Assembly (NCBI GenBank): GCA_963975265.1
Contig: CAXBGT010000148.1
Coordinates: 1 to 14,547 of the forward strand
Direction: 5' to 3'
Origin: CAJXUU01 sp963975265
GTDB lineage: Bacteria > Bacteroidota > Bacteroidia > Chitinophagales > Saprospiraceae
DNA length: 14,547 nucleotides
The translations under genes and the position numbers were made by a program. Below, in pieces: positions 1-6,393 of this stretch. Positions within the stretch are counted from its first letter, which is position 1; every line of letters starts with the position of its first letter. The notes beneath the pieces were generated by a model that had not been told where the DNA came from, did no database searches, and saw nothing but the letters and a program-made list of their open reading frames with translations.

Positions 1-570
1 AACATGAGAATCTACTATTTCAATAGCCTCCACATATTCTGGCACATCCGCTGAATATCCATTAGCATGACCTGCATGGTCTACATCATCAAAATGTGCA
101 AATATGACGTGAGGATCTTCATTTTGGAGTTGATTTGTGACTTGATCTACTACAGCTTGATCAGAAGACACATTGAATTTAATATCTGCATCATCCTGTA
201 CGATTGAGTTATTTATAGGACTCCAATGACAGATTGAAACTGTATTCATATTGGCATCATGTGCTTCTATTCGACTAAAAACAGAAGGATAAAGAGCATA
301 ATTATTTCCTGAGAAATTGTTGTTGGTTACATTATGTTTGGGAGATAATACTCCGCACATGATAGCAGACCAGCCTGGTCCACTTATGGTTATATCGTCA
401 TTGAGCGCATCTGGACTGTATATTCCTTCGGCCTTTAGGTTGTCAAGTGCTGGTGTATATGCGATTTCTGACACATCAGCACGCATCCCGTCGATTCCTA
501 CTATTAAGACTCGCTGTGCAGCAGCATTCATCCCTATCAAAAGAGGAATTAGTATCAAGAGCTTCTTCAT
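1..570 (-). CDS. Secreted type I phosphodiesterase / alkaline phosphatase superfamily hydrolase (3' part missing)
   Basis: I translated this from the minus strand; it is open at the window edge, leaving the first 190 residues. Residues 1-19 form a signal peptide (KK, then a LLILIPLLIG core, cleavage near AAA-Q), so the enzyme is probably periplasmic or exported. VGIDGMR (24-30) supplies the first metal-binding Asp. The stretch TISGPGWSAIMCG (61-73) aligns with the nucleophile motif of nucleotide pyrophosphatase/phosphodiesterases, placing Ser63 where those enzymes usually have Thr. DDVDHAGH (161-168) is the second metal site with Asp164 and His168. Family knowledge: such enzymes hydrolyse phosphate mono- or diesters using two metals, usually zinc. 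The substrate cannot be told from this fragment, and the C-terminal metal ligands lie outside the window. The gene begins 27 bases after the lipoprotein gene on the same strand, so co-transcription is likely. Confidence 0.85.
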   Translation of the reverse strand, partial: MKKLLILIPLLIGMNAAAQRVLIVGIDGMRADVSEIAYTPALDNLKAEGIYSPDALNDDITISGPGWSAIMCGVLSPKHNVTNNNFSGNNYALYPSVFSRIEAHDANMNTVSICHWSPINNSIVQDDADIKFNVSSDQAVVDQVTNQLQNEDPHVIFAHFDDVDHAGHANGYSADVPEYVEAIEIVDSHV

Positions 571-597
571 TTGAAATTCATTTCTTAATAGTCTCAA

Positions 598-1686
598 TCA
601 ATATAGATAATTATAAATATCCCTATACAATTCTTCAATGAGTTCGTCAACAATCCTATCAGTATTTTCTAATTTACTAGTGTTTTTTTGTAAAAATTTA
701 TAAGGTATAACTCTTATGTCACCACTAGATTCATATTGATCAATTTCATCGGTTACTTCTTCACTGAACCTTTCTTCTTTGAGCATGCAATCACTTGACA
801 TTGATCTTACATCAAGATTAACTCTCCACCTTACTCTTTTAGTAATCCGTGTAGTAGTTACACTTCCGGTTACTGTTTTATACTTAGTTACTTTTATCAC
901 TTGTCCACTCGTGTCAGTTTTAGTGCTATAGCCGTCCTCTACTTCCCCAGAATAGTTTTTTGTACTTGTCCTTTCTTGAAAATCTACATCTATCTTGTCA
1001 AATTCAAGCTCCACCAAGCAATCTCCAACATTGCCTGGACTATCATATACAATTCTAACAAAACCTTTTTGTCCCTCTAGATCATCAAATTTTCTATTGA
1101 CTTCCCACCTATATGTTTGATCGAAATTTAGATCTACATTCACATTATACAGCACAATTCCCGCTTCAAAGGACGCATTCAATAACTCATCCATATTGGG
1201 AAAGTCAGTGCTACAATATTTATCAACTAAAGAAAAATAAGCAAATGCCTCCCTAGCTACTTCTTTTCGTTGCGATGTCTTAAATTCGTCCATAATTAAT
1301 AATCCTTCATCATAGACATCAGCTACAAGTGCTTCTTTTTCAGCTCTGAATGATGAAAAATTTAACACATTTTCATCTGTAAGATATATTTTTCCTGCTT
1401 CAAATCGCTCTCCTACTTCATCATACTTTTTAAGGTTGCTCTCGGCTTCATATAGTTCAAAAATTCGATCAAGATAGATCAATTCGTCTCTCGTTTGATC
1501 TATCATTTTAGCAAATGACTTATTTACTAAAGTTTTCATCTTTCGATCCTTCCCTTTCTTGAGCATTGAAAGTGCTTTATCATAAGACTTGTCGTATTTG
1601 CCTTTTTCGTACAACTTCTGTGGACCAGAACATGAAGTAATAAAAATAATAACCAGTATTGATAGTAAGAGATGTTGGATTTTCAT
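598..1686 (-). CDS. Putative lipoprotein of unknown function
   Basis: This 362-residue protein begins MKIQHLLLSILVIIFITSC, a lipoprotein signal peptide with lipobox ITSC and the acylated Cys at position 19. The following residue is Ser, not Asp, so no inner-membrane retention signal is obvious. The first ~130 mature residues are helical and charged (YEKGKYDKSYDKALSML and similar), resembling a TPR-like helical start, though no clean repeat can be counted. The middle and C-terminal parts look beta-rich, with a Ser/Thr/Lys-rich segment around residues 240-285 (KTDTSG, KTVTGSVTTTRITKRVRW). I do not recognise the family. It lies directly upstream of the secreted phosphodiesterase on the same strand, with 27 bases between, and a TAnnTTTG box precedes it. 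A role in the cell envelope is inferred from the signal alone. Confidence 0.85.
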   Translation of the reverse strand: MKIQHLLLSILVIIFITSCSGPQKLYEKGKYDKSYDKALSMLKKGKDRKMKTLVNKSFAKMIDQTRDELIYLDRIFELYEAESNLKKYDEVGERFEAGKIYLTDENVLNFSSFRAEKEALVADVYDEGLLIMDEFKTSQRKEVAREAFAYFSLVDKYCSTDFPNMDELLNASFEAGIVLYNVNVDLNFDQTYRWEVNRKFDDLEGQKGFVRIVYDSPGNVGDCLVELEFDKIDVDFQERTSTKNYSGEVEDGYSTKTDTSGQVIKVTKYKTVTGSVTTTRITKRVRWRVNLDVRSMSSDCMLKEERFSEEVTDEIDQYESSGDIRVIPYKFLQKNTSKLENTDRIVDELIEELYRDIYNYLY

Positions 1687-1987
1687 ATTTGAAAGTAGCA
1701 GTGATTACTATTTGATATAGCTCAAATTTAAAGGTAATACTTTTTTGCTTTATAGATCATTTTCTAAAAGTATAGAAATGGTATGAAACGAATTGAGTTT
1801 CAGTGGTATCTCATCCCTTCCTCTATAATCAGTACTAAGGAAAAAGTGATTTCTTCTGAGCTAACAAAATCATACTCTACACATTAAAAGAAAAGGTAGC
1901 TATTAGTATCTCAGACAGTAGTCTGGGTTCAGCGTGCATCCTCTATCGTCAGGTCTTATTTTTAAGCAAAGTCATTATGAATTGAGT
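1687..1987. other. Non-coding stretch between asnS and the lipoprotein gene
   Basis: About 300 bases with no convincing ORF on either strand and no tRNA-like fold that I can see. It holds the candidate lipoprotein promoter near its left end and a short inverted repeat at 1912-1925 (CAGAC-AGTA-GTCTG) that lacks an adjacent T-run. The asnS stop codon sits at the right boundary inside a small dyad (TGAGTTTAGAACTCA). No strong terminator is visible for asnS. Confidence 0.6.
1723..1730 (-). promoter_or_regulatory. Candidate -7 promoter box (TAAATTTG) for the lipoprotein gene
   Basis: On the minus strand this reads TAAATTTG, a full match to the Bacteroidota vegetative -7 consensus TAnnTTTG, 36 bases before the lipoprotein ATG. 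No TTG at the usual -33 distance is present, so support is half of the bipartite promoter only. Confidence 0.45.
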
Positions 1988-3436
1988 TTAGAACTCAGCA
2001 CTACCAGGGAATCTAGGGAATGGAATCACATCTCGGATATTCGCCATACCTGTCACAAATAAAATCAATCGTTCGAATCCTAATCCAAATCCAGCATGGG
2101 GACAAGTACCAAACCTTCGAGTATCCAAGAACCAAGACATCTCATCTTCGTGGATATCCATCTCTTTCATTCTAGCTAATAATACATCCAACCTTTCTTC
2201 CCTTTGAGATCCTCCTACAATCTCTCCAATACCTGGAAATAAGATGTCCATAGCACCAACAGTGTTGCCATCATCATTCATACGCATGTAGAATGCTTTG
2301 ATGTCTTTTGGATAGTCTGTCAATATAACCGGCTTTTTAAAATGCTTCTCAACCAAGAATCTTTCGTGCTCACTTTGGAGGTCAGTACCCCACTCTTCTA
2401 TCTTAAATTGGAACTTACCTTTTTTATTGGGTTTACAGTTTTTGAGAATATCAATAGCGCGAGTATAAGTTACTCTCTCAAAATCAGTATCAACACAGAA
2501 TTGAAGCTTCTCTTTCAAAGGCATTGGAGAACGCTCGCTGGTAGGCTTCACTTTTTCTTCCTCGATCAATCTGTTTTCTAAGAAATCAAGATCGTCACCA
2601 CATCTGTCAAGTACACTTTTTATGACATACTTAAGCATTTCTTCTGCCAGATCCATATTGTCATTCAGATCTGCGAATGCTACTTCTGGCTCAATCATCC
2701 AGAATTCAGCAAGGTGTCTCGATGTATGTGAGTTTTCAGCTCGAAAAGTAGGACCAAAAGTATATACCTCACTGAATGCTAAGGCTGCCAACTCCGCTTC
2801 TAATTGCCCTGATACAGTAAGGTTAGTAGCTTTTCCGAAGAAGTCTTGGCCAAAATCGACTTTCCCATCCTCGCCTTTGGGCGTATTATCTATATCAAAA
2901 TTGGTCACTTTAAACATCTCACCTGCACCTTCTGCATCACTTCCTGTAATAATAGGTGAGTGCATGTACAAGAACCCTTTATTGTGGAAAAACTCATGAA
3001 TAGCAAATGCTACATGGTGTCTAATTCTAAAAATAGCTCCAAAAGTATTGGTTCGAAATCTTAAATGAGCGATTTCTCTAAGGTATTCTAAAGAATGTTT
3101 TTTCGGCTGTAACGGATATTGTCCAGGTCCTTGTTCTGCATCTGCAACTCCAAGAACTTTGATTTCACTTGCTATGAGCTCTACAGTTTGACCTCTTCCT
3201 TGAGATTCTACAATTTTTCCTGATATTTTTACAGCCGCACCTACGGTGATGAGCTTGATTACTTCAGGATCTTCATTTTCGAAATCAATAACAAGTTGTA
3301 AAGTTTTGATCGTTGATCCATCATTTAATGCTATGAATCTATTACTTCTAAATGATCGTACCCACCCAGCTACTGTTAATTCTTGTCCTATATAATCTCC
3401 AGCTAATATTTCAGCTACTTTTGTTCTCTTTGCCAT
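1988..3436 (-). CDS. asnS: Asparaginyl-tRNA synthetase (class IIb)
   Basis: This cytoplasmic enzyme charges tRNA-Asn with asparagine using ATP. The 482-residue length is typical. Residues 17-97 are the OB-fold anticodon-binding domain (LTVAGWVRSFRSNRFIALND). The catalytic domain follows: motif 1 around 148-162 (GFLYMHSPIIT), motif 2 with FRAENS.TSRHLAEFWMIEPE at 231-251, and motif 3 GFGLGFERL at 450-458 with the ATP-binding Arg, followed by the family-typical end RDVIPFPRFPGSAEF. A charged insertion around residues 285-310 and the WFLDTRRFGTCPHAGFG segment fit AsnRS better than AspRS, as does the asparagine-type motif 2. The ATG at 3436 is preceded by a good -7 box and the N-terminus matches the family, so the start is secure. 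ubiX lies 95 bases upstream on the same strand; no functional link between them is expected. Confidence 0.97.
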   Translation of the reverse strand: MAKRTKVAEILAGDYIGQELTVAGWVRSFRSNRFIALNDGSTIKTLQLVIDFENEDPEVIKLITVGAAVKISGKIVESQGRGQTVELIASEIKVLGVADAEQGPGQYPLQPKKHSLEYLREIAHLRFRTNTFGAIFRIRHHVAFAIHEFFHNKGFLYMHSPIITGSDAEGAGEMFKVTNFDIDNTPKGEDGKVDFGQDFFGKATNLTVSGQLEAELAALAFSEVYTFGPTFRAENSHTSRHLAEFWMIEPEVAFADLNDNMDLAEEMLKYVIKSVLDRCGDDLDFLENRLIEEEKVKPTSERSPMPLKEKLQFCVDTDFERVTYTRAIDILKNCKPNKKGKFQFKIEEWGTDLQSEHERFLVEKHFKKPVILTDYPKDIKAFYMRMNDDGNTVGAMDILFPGIGEIVGGSQREERLDVLLARMKEMDIHEDEMSWFLDTRRFGTCPHAGFGLGFERLILFVTGMANIRDVIPFPRFPGSAEF

Positions 3437-3466
3437 CGTTCTAAGTCTCTTAATTTATAGAAGATG

Positions 3467-3474
3467 CAAATGTA
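3467..3474 (-). promoter_or_regulatory. Candidate -7 promoter box (TACATTTG) for asnS
   Basis: The minus strand reads TACATTTG, a full TAnnTTTG match, 30 bases before the asnS ATG within the 95-base gap after ubiX. A TTG lies farther upstream than the usual -33 spacing (26 bases from the box), so the upstream element is not supported. Confidence 0.5.
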
Positions 3475-3531
3475 GTATTTTCAACTCTAAATATTAGAAA
3501 CAACACAGCGAGATAAACAACTCTATACAGT

Positions 3532-4095
3532 TTATATACTTTCCTCTCCCCACCGATACGTAGATATATCAATCCCTGCAAGATCAAGAACTCGATCCAC
3601 TACAGTATTGCAGATCTCTTCAATCGACTTTGGTTGACTATAAAATGATGGTGTAGCTGGACATATAATCGCACCAGCTTCTGTGAGTGAAGTCATGTTT
3701 CTAAGATGAATCAAATTGTATGGTGCCTCTCGTGGTACAATAATCAATTTTCGTCTTTCTTTTAGGATTACATCAGCAGCTCGAGTGGTAAGATCATTTG
3801 ATATTCCCCCTGCTACCCTTGCCAATAATCCCATGGATGATGGACATATGATCATCGTACAATACTTAGCTGAACCTGAAGCAAAAGGTGCCATAAAATC
3901 ATTTTTCTTATAAAAAGTAAAAGGATAAGCACTTACGTCAAATGGTCCAATCTCTATCTCCCAATTAATTATGGCATTATCGCTCATAATTACGCCGACT
4001 GTCAAGTCTTCGATCTGAGACAACTTATCCATCAATAATTTTGCATAAATAGATCCGCTTGATCCACCAATTGCTAACACTATTTTTCTTTTCAT
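3532..4095 (-). CDS. ubiX: Flavin prenyltransferase UbiX
   Basis: UbiX joins a dimethylallyl group to FMN to make prenylated FMN, the cofactor of UbiD-type decarboxylases. The 187-residue length is normal. Visible signatures are the N-terminal Rossmann-like FMN loop IVLAIGGSSGSIYA (5-18), then CPSSMGLLARVAGGISNDL and the strongly conserved run with ERRKLIIVPREAPYNLIHLRNM, where the Arg-Glu-Ala-Pro segment helps bind flavin and prenyl phosphate. The reading frame also opens with a TTG at 4104, but that TTG lies inside a TATCTTTG promoter box and adds only MCH, so the ATG at 4095 is chosen. The beta-barrel gene ends 32 bases upstream on the same strand. No ubiD-like partner is in the window, so which decarboxylase it serves (quinone or aromatic acid metabolism) is unknown. 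Confidence 0.93.
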   Translation of the reverse strand: MKRKIVLAIGGSSGSIYAKLLMDKLSQIEDLTVGVIMSDNAIINWEIEIGPFDVSAYPFTFYKKNDFMAPFASGSAKYCTMIICPSSMGLLARVAGGISNDLTTRAADVILKERRKLIIVPREAPYNLIHLRNMTSLTEAGAIICPATPSFYSQPKSIEEICNTVVDRVLDLAGIDISTYRWGEESI

Positions 4096-4101
4096 ATGGC
4101 A

Positions 4102-4109
4102 CAAAGATA
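4102..4109 (-). promoter_or_regulatory. Candidate -7 promoter box (TATCTTTG) six bases before ubiX
   Basis: The minus strand reads TATCTTTG, a full TAnnTTTG match, with only six bases between it and the ubiX ATG. If active, transcription would begin at or next to the start codon and give a nearly leaderless mRNA. It supports the ATG at 4095 over the upstream TTG. No -33 TTG at usual spacing. Confidence 0.45.
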
Positions 4110-4127
4110 GTAAGTCAAAATTTGTCT

Positions 4128-5594
4128 TTATAATCTAAAGAAATATCCTGCTGTGAACTGAACACCTTGACTTTGTGAAGAAAAAGAATCAGTAGAAAAG
4201 TAACTATTCAGATTTCTCAAATATTTTGCACTAACTTCTAATCCACTATTCTTGGTTATTGGATATCTATAGCCAATGTGACCTCCAAGTGCTAGATTTA
4301 TCTTCTTCAAGTCATTATAATCAGAAGTAGAAGTGTTATTCACAGACTCAATTTTGTTATGTTGAGAAACTACCGATGATATTCCTGACCGAGAAGAAAT
4401 GATATATGATGGTACAAAATCTACCCCAAAATAAAATCCTAAATGAAGACTAGTGCTCAAATAGTCAATAGAAAGAGGTGAGTTAAGTGATAAAAATCTA
4501 TGTTTTGTATCAAAATCTATATTTACATTTTCATCCTCAAATTGCTCATCCGCATTAACTCTTCTCAGCCTAAGTTCTGTATCTGTATTACCAAATGAAG
4601 TAGGTAAACTATGTTCAAAATCAATGTGTCCTATTCCATTTTCTACTATTTCATCTCCTAACTGATATGGAAGAGTAATATTATACCCAGTAATAAACTC
4701 TTGATTTAATAGCCCAAGTCCCGCACTTAAGCTCAATTTTTCTGATATAGCTGTAGTATATTTTACCTCAACTATAGATCCTAGTTTTGCATACTCTCTA
4801 TCTATCAATTCTGTAAGCGCTGACGTTTGATTTCCCTTTTTAATCAAATTACTACCCATTATCCCTCCTGATATTGACACAAAAGATTTTGGTTGTATAT
4901 TAGTTATTGTCTTAGTCATAGTCATTTGTGGAGTAGCAATTATCGAATTTCTCCTTATTAAGTAAGTATTAATTTGAGGTAGAGATTGAATAAATGAGAA
5001 TTGTCTTTGTTCATCTTGGAATAGCGAATTATCGATAATAGAAATTTCATCTAATATCAGTATGCCAACATTATTGTTTAAATCTTCTAAATGCCCTACA
5101 GGTTGTATTTTTTTTGGTTGATTAAATGTTTTAGTCCCACTTGTTGGATTTACAATTCTGTCTAGTGGGTTTAAATTGCTTCCTACTTTTATATCCTCAG
5201 CTTGAGTGGTTTCTGATTCGGCGACCTTTGATTGATTAGTTCCTTCAAAAGGTGCCATTACCACTCTTGGTTGACTTTTCTGATCTACAATTTTGCTATT
5301 TTGGCTGTTATTATTTTGGATTCCACAATTCTCAAGTTTGACTCTTATTTCACTTACTTGCTTTGCTAATTTATTATTTTGAATCATCAAATATCCCACA
5401 CCGATAAGTGAAAGCAATAATCCAGAAACCAGCATGAAAAAGGGATAAGCTAATCTAGATTTCTCTTTCAAAGCAAGATCACTGTCTATTTTGTCCCATA
5501 TACTTTCACTCGGATTATTCCAATTCTGATCAGTGACCGAATCATGTTCAAATCTTTCTTGGAAAGCCTTCTCTATATCTTTATTGTTACTCAT
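4128..5594 (-). CDS. Sigma-factor partner: single-TM protein with C-terminal outer-membrane beta-barrel-like domain (putative anti-sigma)
   Basis: The 488-residue protein has four visible parts. Residues 1-48 are charged and lack a signal peptide; they include PSESIWDKIDSDL, a W-x-K-I motif I know from Bacteroidota proteins encoded next to ECF sigma factors. Residues ~50-70 (YPFFMLVSGLLLSLIGVGYLM) are one transmembrane helix. Residues ~71-236 are a short heptad-like segment, then a low-complexity Gln/Asn/Ser/Thr-rich linker. Residues ~237-488 alternate polar and hydrophobic positions with many Gly and aromatic residues and end GYFFRL, as in PorT/OmpA-like barrels with a C-terminal aromatic. 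The gene starts seven bases after the ECF sigma stop codon, so the two are surely co-transcribed. An anti-sigma role is inferred from this context and topology; no ZAS zinc motif is visible. It could instead be an outer-membrane protein merely under that sigma's control. Confidence 0.8.
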   Translation of the reverse strand: MSNNKDIEKAFQERFEHDSVTDQNWNNPSESIWDKIDSDLALKEKSRLAYPFFMLVSGLLLSLIGVGYLMIQNNKLAKQVSEIRVKLENCGIQNNNSQNSKIVDQKSQPRVVMAPFEGTNQSKVAESETTQAEDIKVGSNLNPLDRIVNPTSGTKTFNQPKKIQPVGHLEDLNNNVGILILDEISIIDNSLFQDEQRQFSFIQSLPQINTYLIRRNSIIATPQMTMTKTITNIQPKSFVSISGGIMGSNLIKKGNQTSALTELIDREYAKLGSIVEVKYTTAISEKLSLSAGLGLLNQEFITGYNITLPYQLGDEIVENGIGHIDFEHSLPTSFGNTDTELRLRRVNADEQFEDENVNIDFDTKHRFLSLNSPLSIDYLSTSLHLGFYFGVDFVPSYIISSRSGISSVVSQHNKIESVNNTSTSDYNDLKKINLALGGHIGYRYPITKNSGLEVSAKYLRNLNSYFSTDSFSSQSQGVQFTAGYFFRL

Positions 5595-5601
5595 TGGGTA
5601 G

Positions 5602-6147
5602 TTATATGGCTCTTAAAACGTGAACTTTAGTTTGCATCATTTTTTTGGCTTTCATGAATTGTGTTTTTGAAGTGTTTATGGATATATTTAATGTCTCTCC
5701 GATCTCTTTATGAGAATAACCTTCTAAGACATATAGATTAAAAACAGATCTGTATCCTGGTGGTAATTCTTGAAGCAACTTTACTAATTCTTGCATTGAC
5801 ATGTCATGGATAGGTTTGTTTAAACTGGTTGAATAACTAATTTCAGAATCTCTTATATCTTCAAACTGCAATCTTTTTTTTCTCAAATATTCTAAATTCG
5901 TGTTTATAAAAATTCGCTTTATCCAGCTATAAAAATTACCTCGTTGCGGATCGAAAGTCCTAATTTGTTTAAATACTTTCACCCACCCCTCCTGTAAAAT
6001 GTCTTCTGCATCCATCTTACAAGACATGTATCGTTGGCATAAAGTGAACATTCTCACTTTATATAAATCGTAGAGCTCCTTTTGAGCAATTCGATTATCA
6101 TTGATACATTTTGTTATCAGATCCAATTCGTTATTGATTATTTTCAT
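5602..6147 (-). CDS. ECF-family RNA polymerase sigma factor
   Basis: This 181-residue protein should direct RNA polymerase to a small set of promoters. Region 2 covers about residues 24-90: LYDLYKVRMFTLCQRYM, then DAEDILQEGWVKVFKQI (the -10-contacting core) and the tryptophan-containing FYSWIKRIFINTNLEYLRKK. Region 4 covers about 121-170, with ELPPGYRSVFNLYVLEGYSHKEIGETL as the -35-binding helix-turn-helix. Region 1 and region 3 are absent, as expected of ECF sigmas. The ATG at 6147 gives a normal N-terminus; the next Met (residue 33) would remove part of region 2. A beta-barrel/TM partner gene follows after seven bases, and a FAS1 gene is divergent. The same AAGCAACCCTT-N12-GCATAC motif stands before this gene and the FAS1 gene, suggesting autoregulation. 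Confidence 0.93.
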   Translation of the reverse strand: MKIINNELDLITKCINDNRIAQKELYDLYKVRMFTLCQRYMSCKMDAEDILQEGWVKVFKQIRTFDPQRGNFYSWIKRIFINTNLEYLRKKRLQFEDIRDSEISYSTSLNKPIHDMSMQELVKLLQELPPGYRSVFNLYVLEGYSHKEIGETLNISINTSKTQFMKAKKMMQTKVHVLRAI

Positions 6148-6153
6148 TTAGAT

Positions 6154-6182
6154 GTATGCGTATTGCATGGTAAGGGTTGCTT
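6154..6182 (-). promoter_or_regulatory. Two-part promoter-like motif AAGCAACCCTT-N12-GCATAC before the sigma gene
   Basis: Read on the minus strand, AAGCAACCCTT (6182-6172) is followed after exactly 12 bases by GCATAC (6159-6154), six bases before the sigma ATG. The identical 17 fixed bases with the same spacing occur in the opposite direction before the FAS1 gene. The first half contains AAC, as ECF -35 elements often do. I read it as an ECF-dependent promoter for autoregulation; because it is so near the ATG, the transcript would be almost leaderless. A paired operator is the alternative. Confidence 0.55.
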
Positions 6183-6188
6183 AGCGCA

Positions 6189-6196
6189 CAAAAATA
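6189..6196 (-). promoter_or_regulatory. Possible housekeeping -7 box (TATTTTTG) for the sigma operon
   Basis: The minus strand reads TATTTTTG, a TAnnTTTG match, 41 bases before the sigma ATG. It overlaps the 12-base palindrome AAAAATATTTTT (6190-6201), so the match may be incidental in this AT-rich run. If real, the sigma gene would have a basal promoter whose start point falls on the AAGCAACCCTT element. Confidence 0.25.
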
Positions 6197-6250
6197 TTTT
6201 TCGCCTAAAGCCAATATCACCATTGAATCTAGGATGAAAATCAAGGGCTT

Positions 6251-6281
6251 AATAGTTAAAAATTGCTTTTGTTTAACTATT
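6251..6281. repeat. Perfect 10-bp inverted repeat in the divergent promoter region
   Basis: Arms AATAGTTAAA (6251-6260) and TTTAACTATT (6272-6281) are exact reverse complements around an 11-base spacer. No T-run follows and no gene ends here, so a terminator is unlikely. A position in the middle of the 246-base divergent region suits an operator for a dimeric regulator acting on both genes. Confidence 0.5.
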
Positions 6282-6301
6282 TGCACTTTTTATTAAACAA
6301 C

Positions 6302-6330
6302 AAGCAACCCTTTTCCGGTTAATTGCATAC
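6302..6330 (+). promoter_or_regulatory. Two-part promoter-like motif AAGCAACCCTT-N12-GCATAC before the FAS1 gene
   Basis: AAGCAACCCTT (6302-6312), then 12 bases, then GCATAC (6325-6330), 63 bases before the FAS1 ATG. It is identical in fixed bases and spacing to the motif facing the sigma gene. No TAnnTTTG box lies on the plus strand between the two genes, which favours dependence of the FAS1 gene on this element. Confidence 0.55.
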
Positions 6331-6393
6331 TGATAAGTAGACATTAATATTTAAATCGAAATAGATCATTTAAAATTCAAAAAACACAAAATT

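Noticed and set aside
317..641. Two plus-strand ORFs of 64-85 residues
   Set aside because: They are antisense to the phosphodiesterase gene and the end of the lipoprotein gene, which have signal peptides and recognisable motifs.
1910..1927. Hairpin CAGAC-AGTA-GTCTG as an asnS terminator
   Set aside because: Only five firm pairs with weak extension and no adjacent T-run on the minus strand.
2342..2999. Two plus-strand ORFs opposite asnS, and one (3716-3913) opposite ubiX
   Set aside because: Antisense to strongly conserved coding regions, with no recognisable protein.
4096..4104. TTG start three codons upstream for ubiX
   Set aside because: The TTG is part of a TATCTTTG promoter box, and the ATG at 4095 gives the usual MKRKIVLAIGG start.
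6190..6201. AAAAATATTTTT palindrome as an operator
   Set aside because: A/T-only palindromes of this size are expected by chance in an AT-rich intergenic region; kept only as context for the -7 box.
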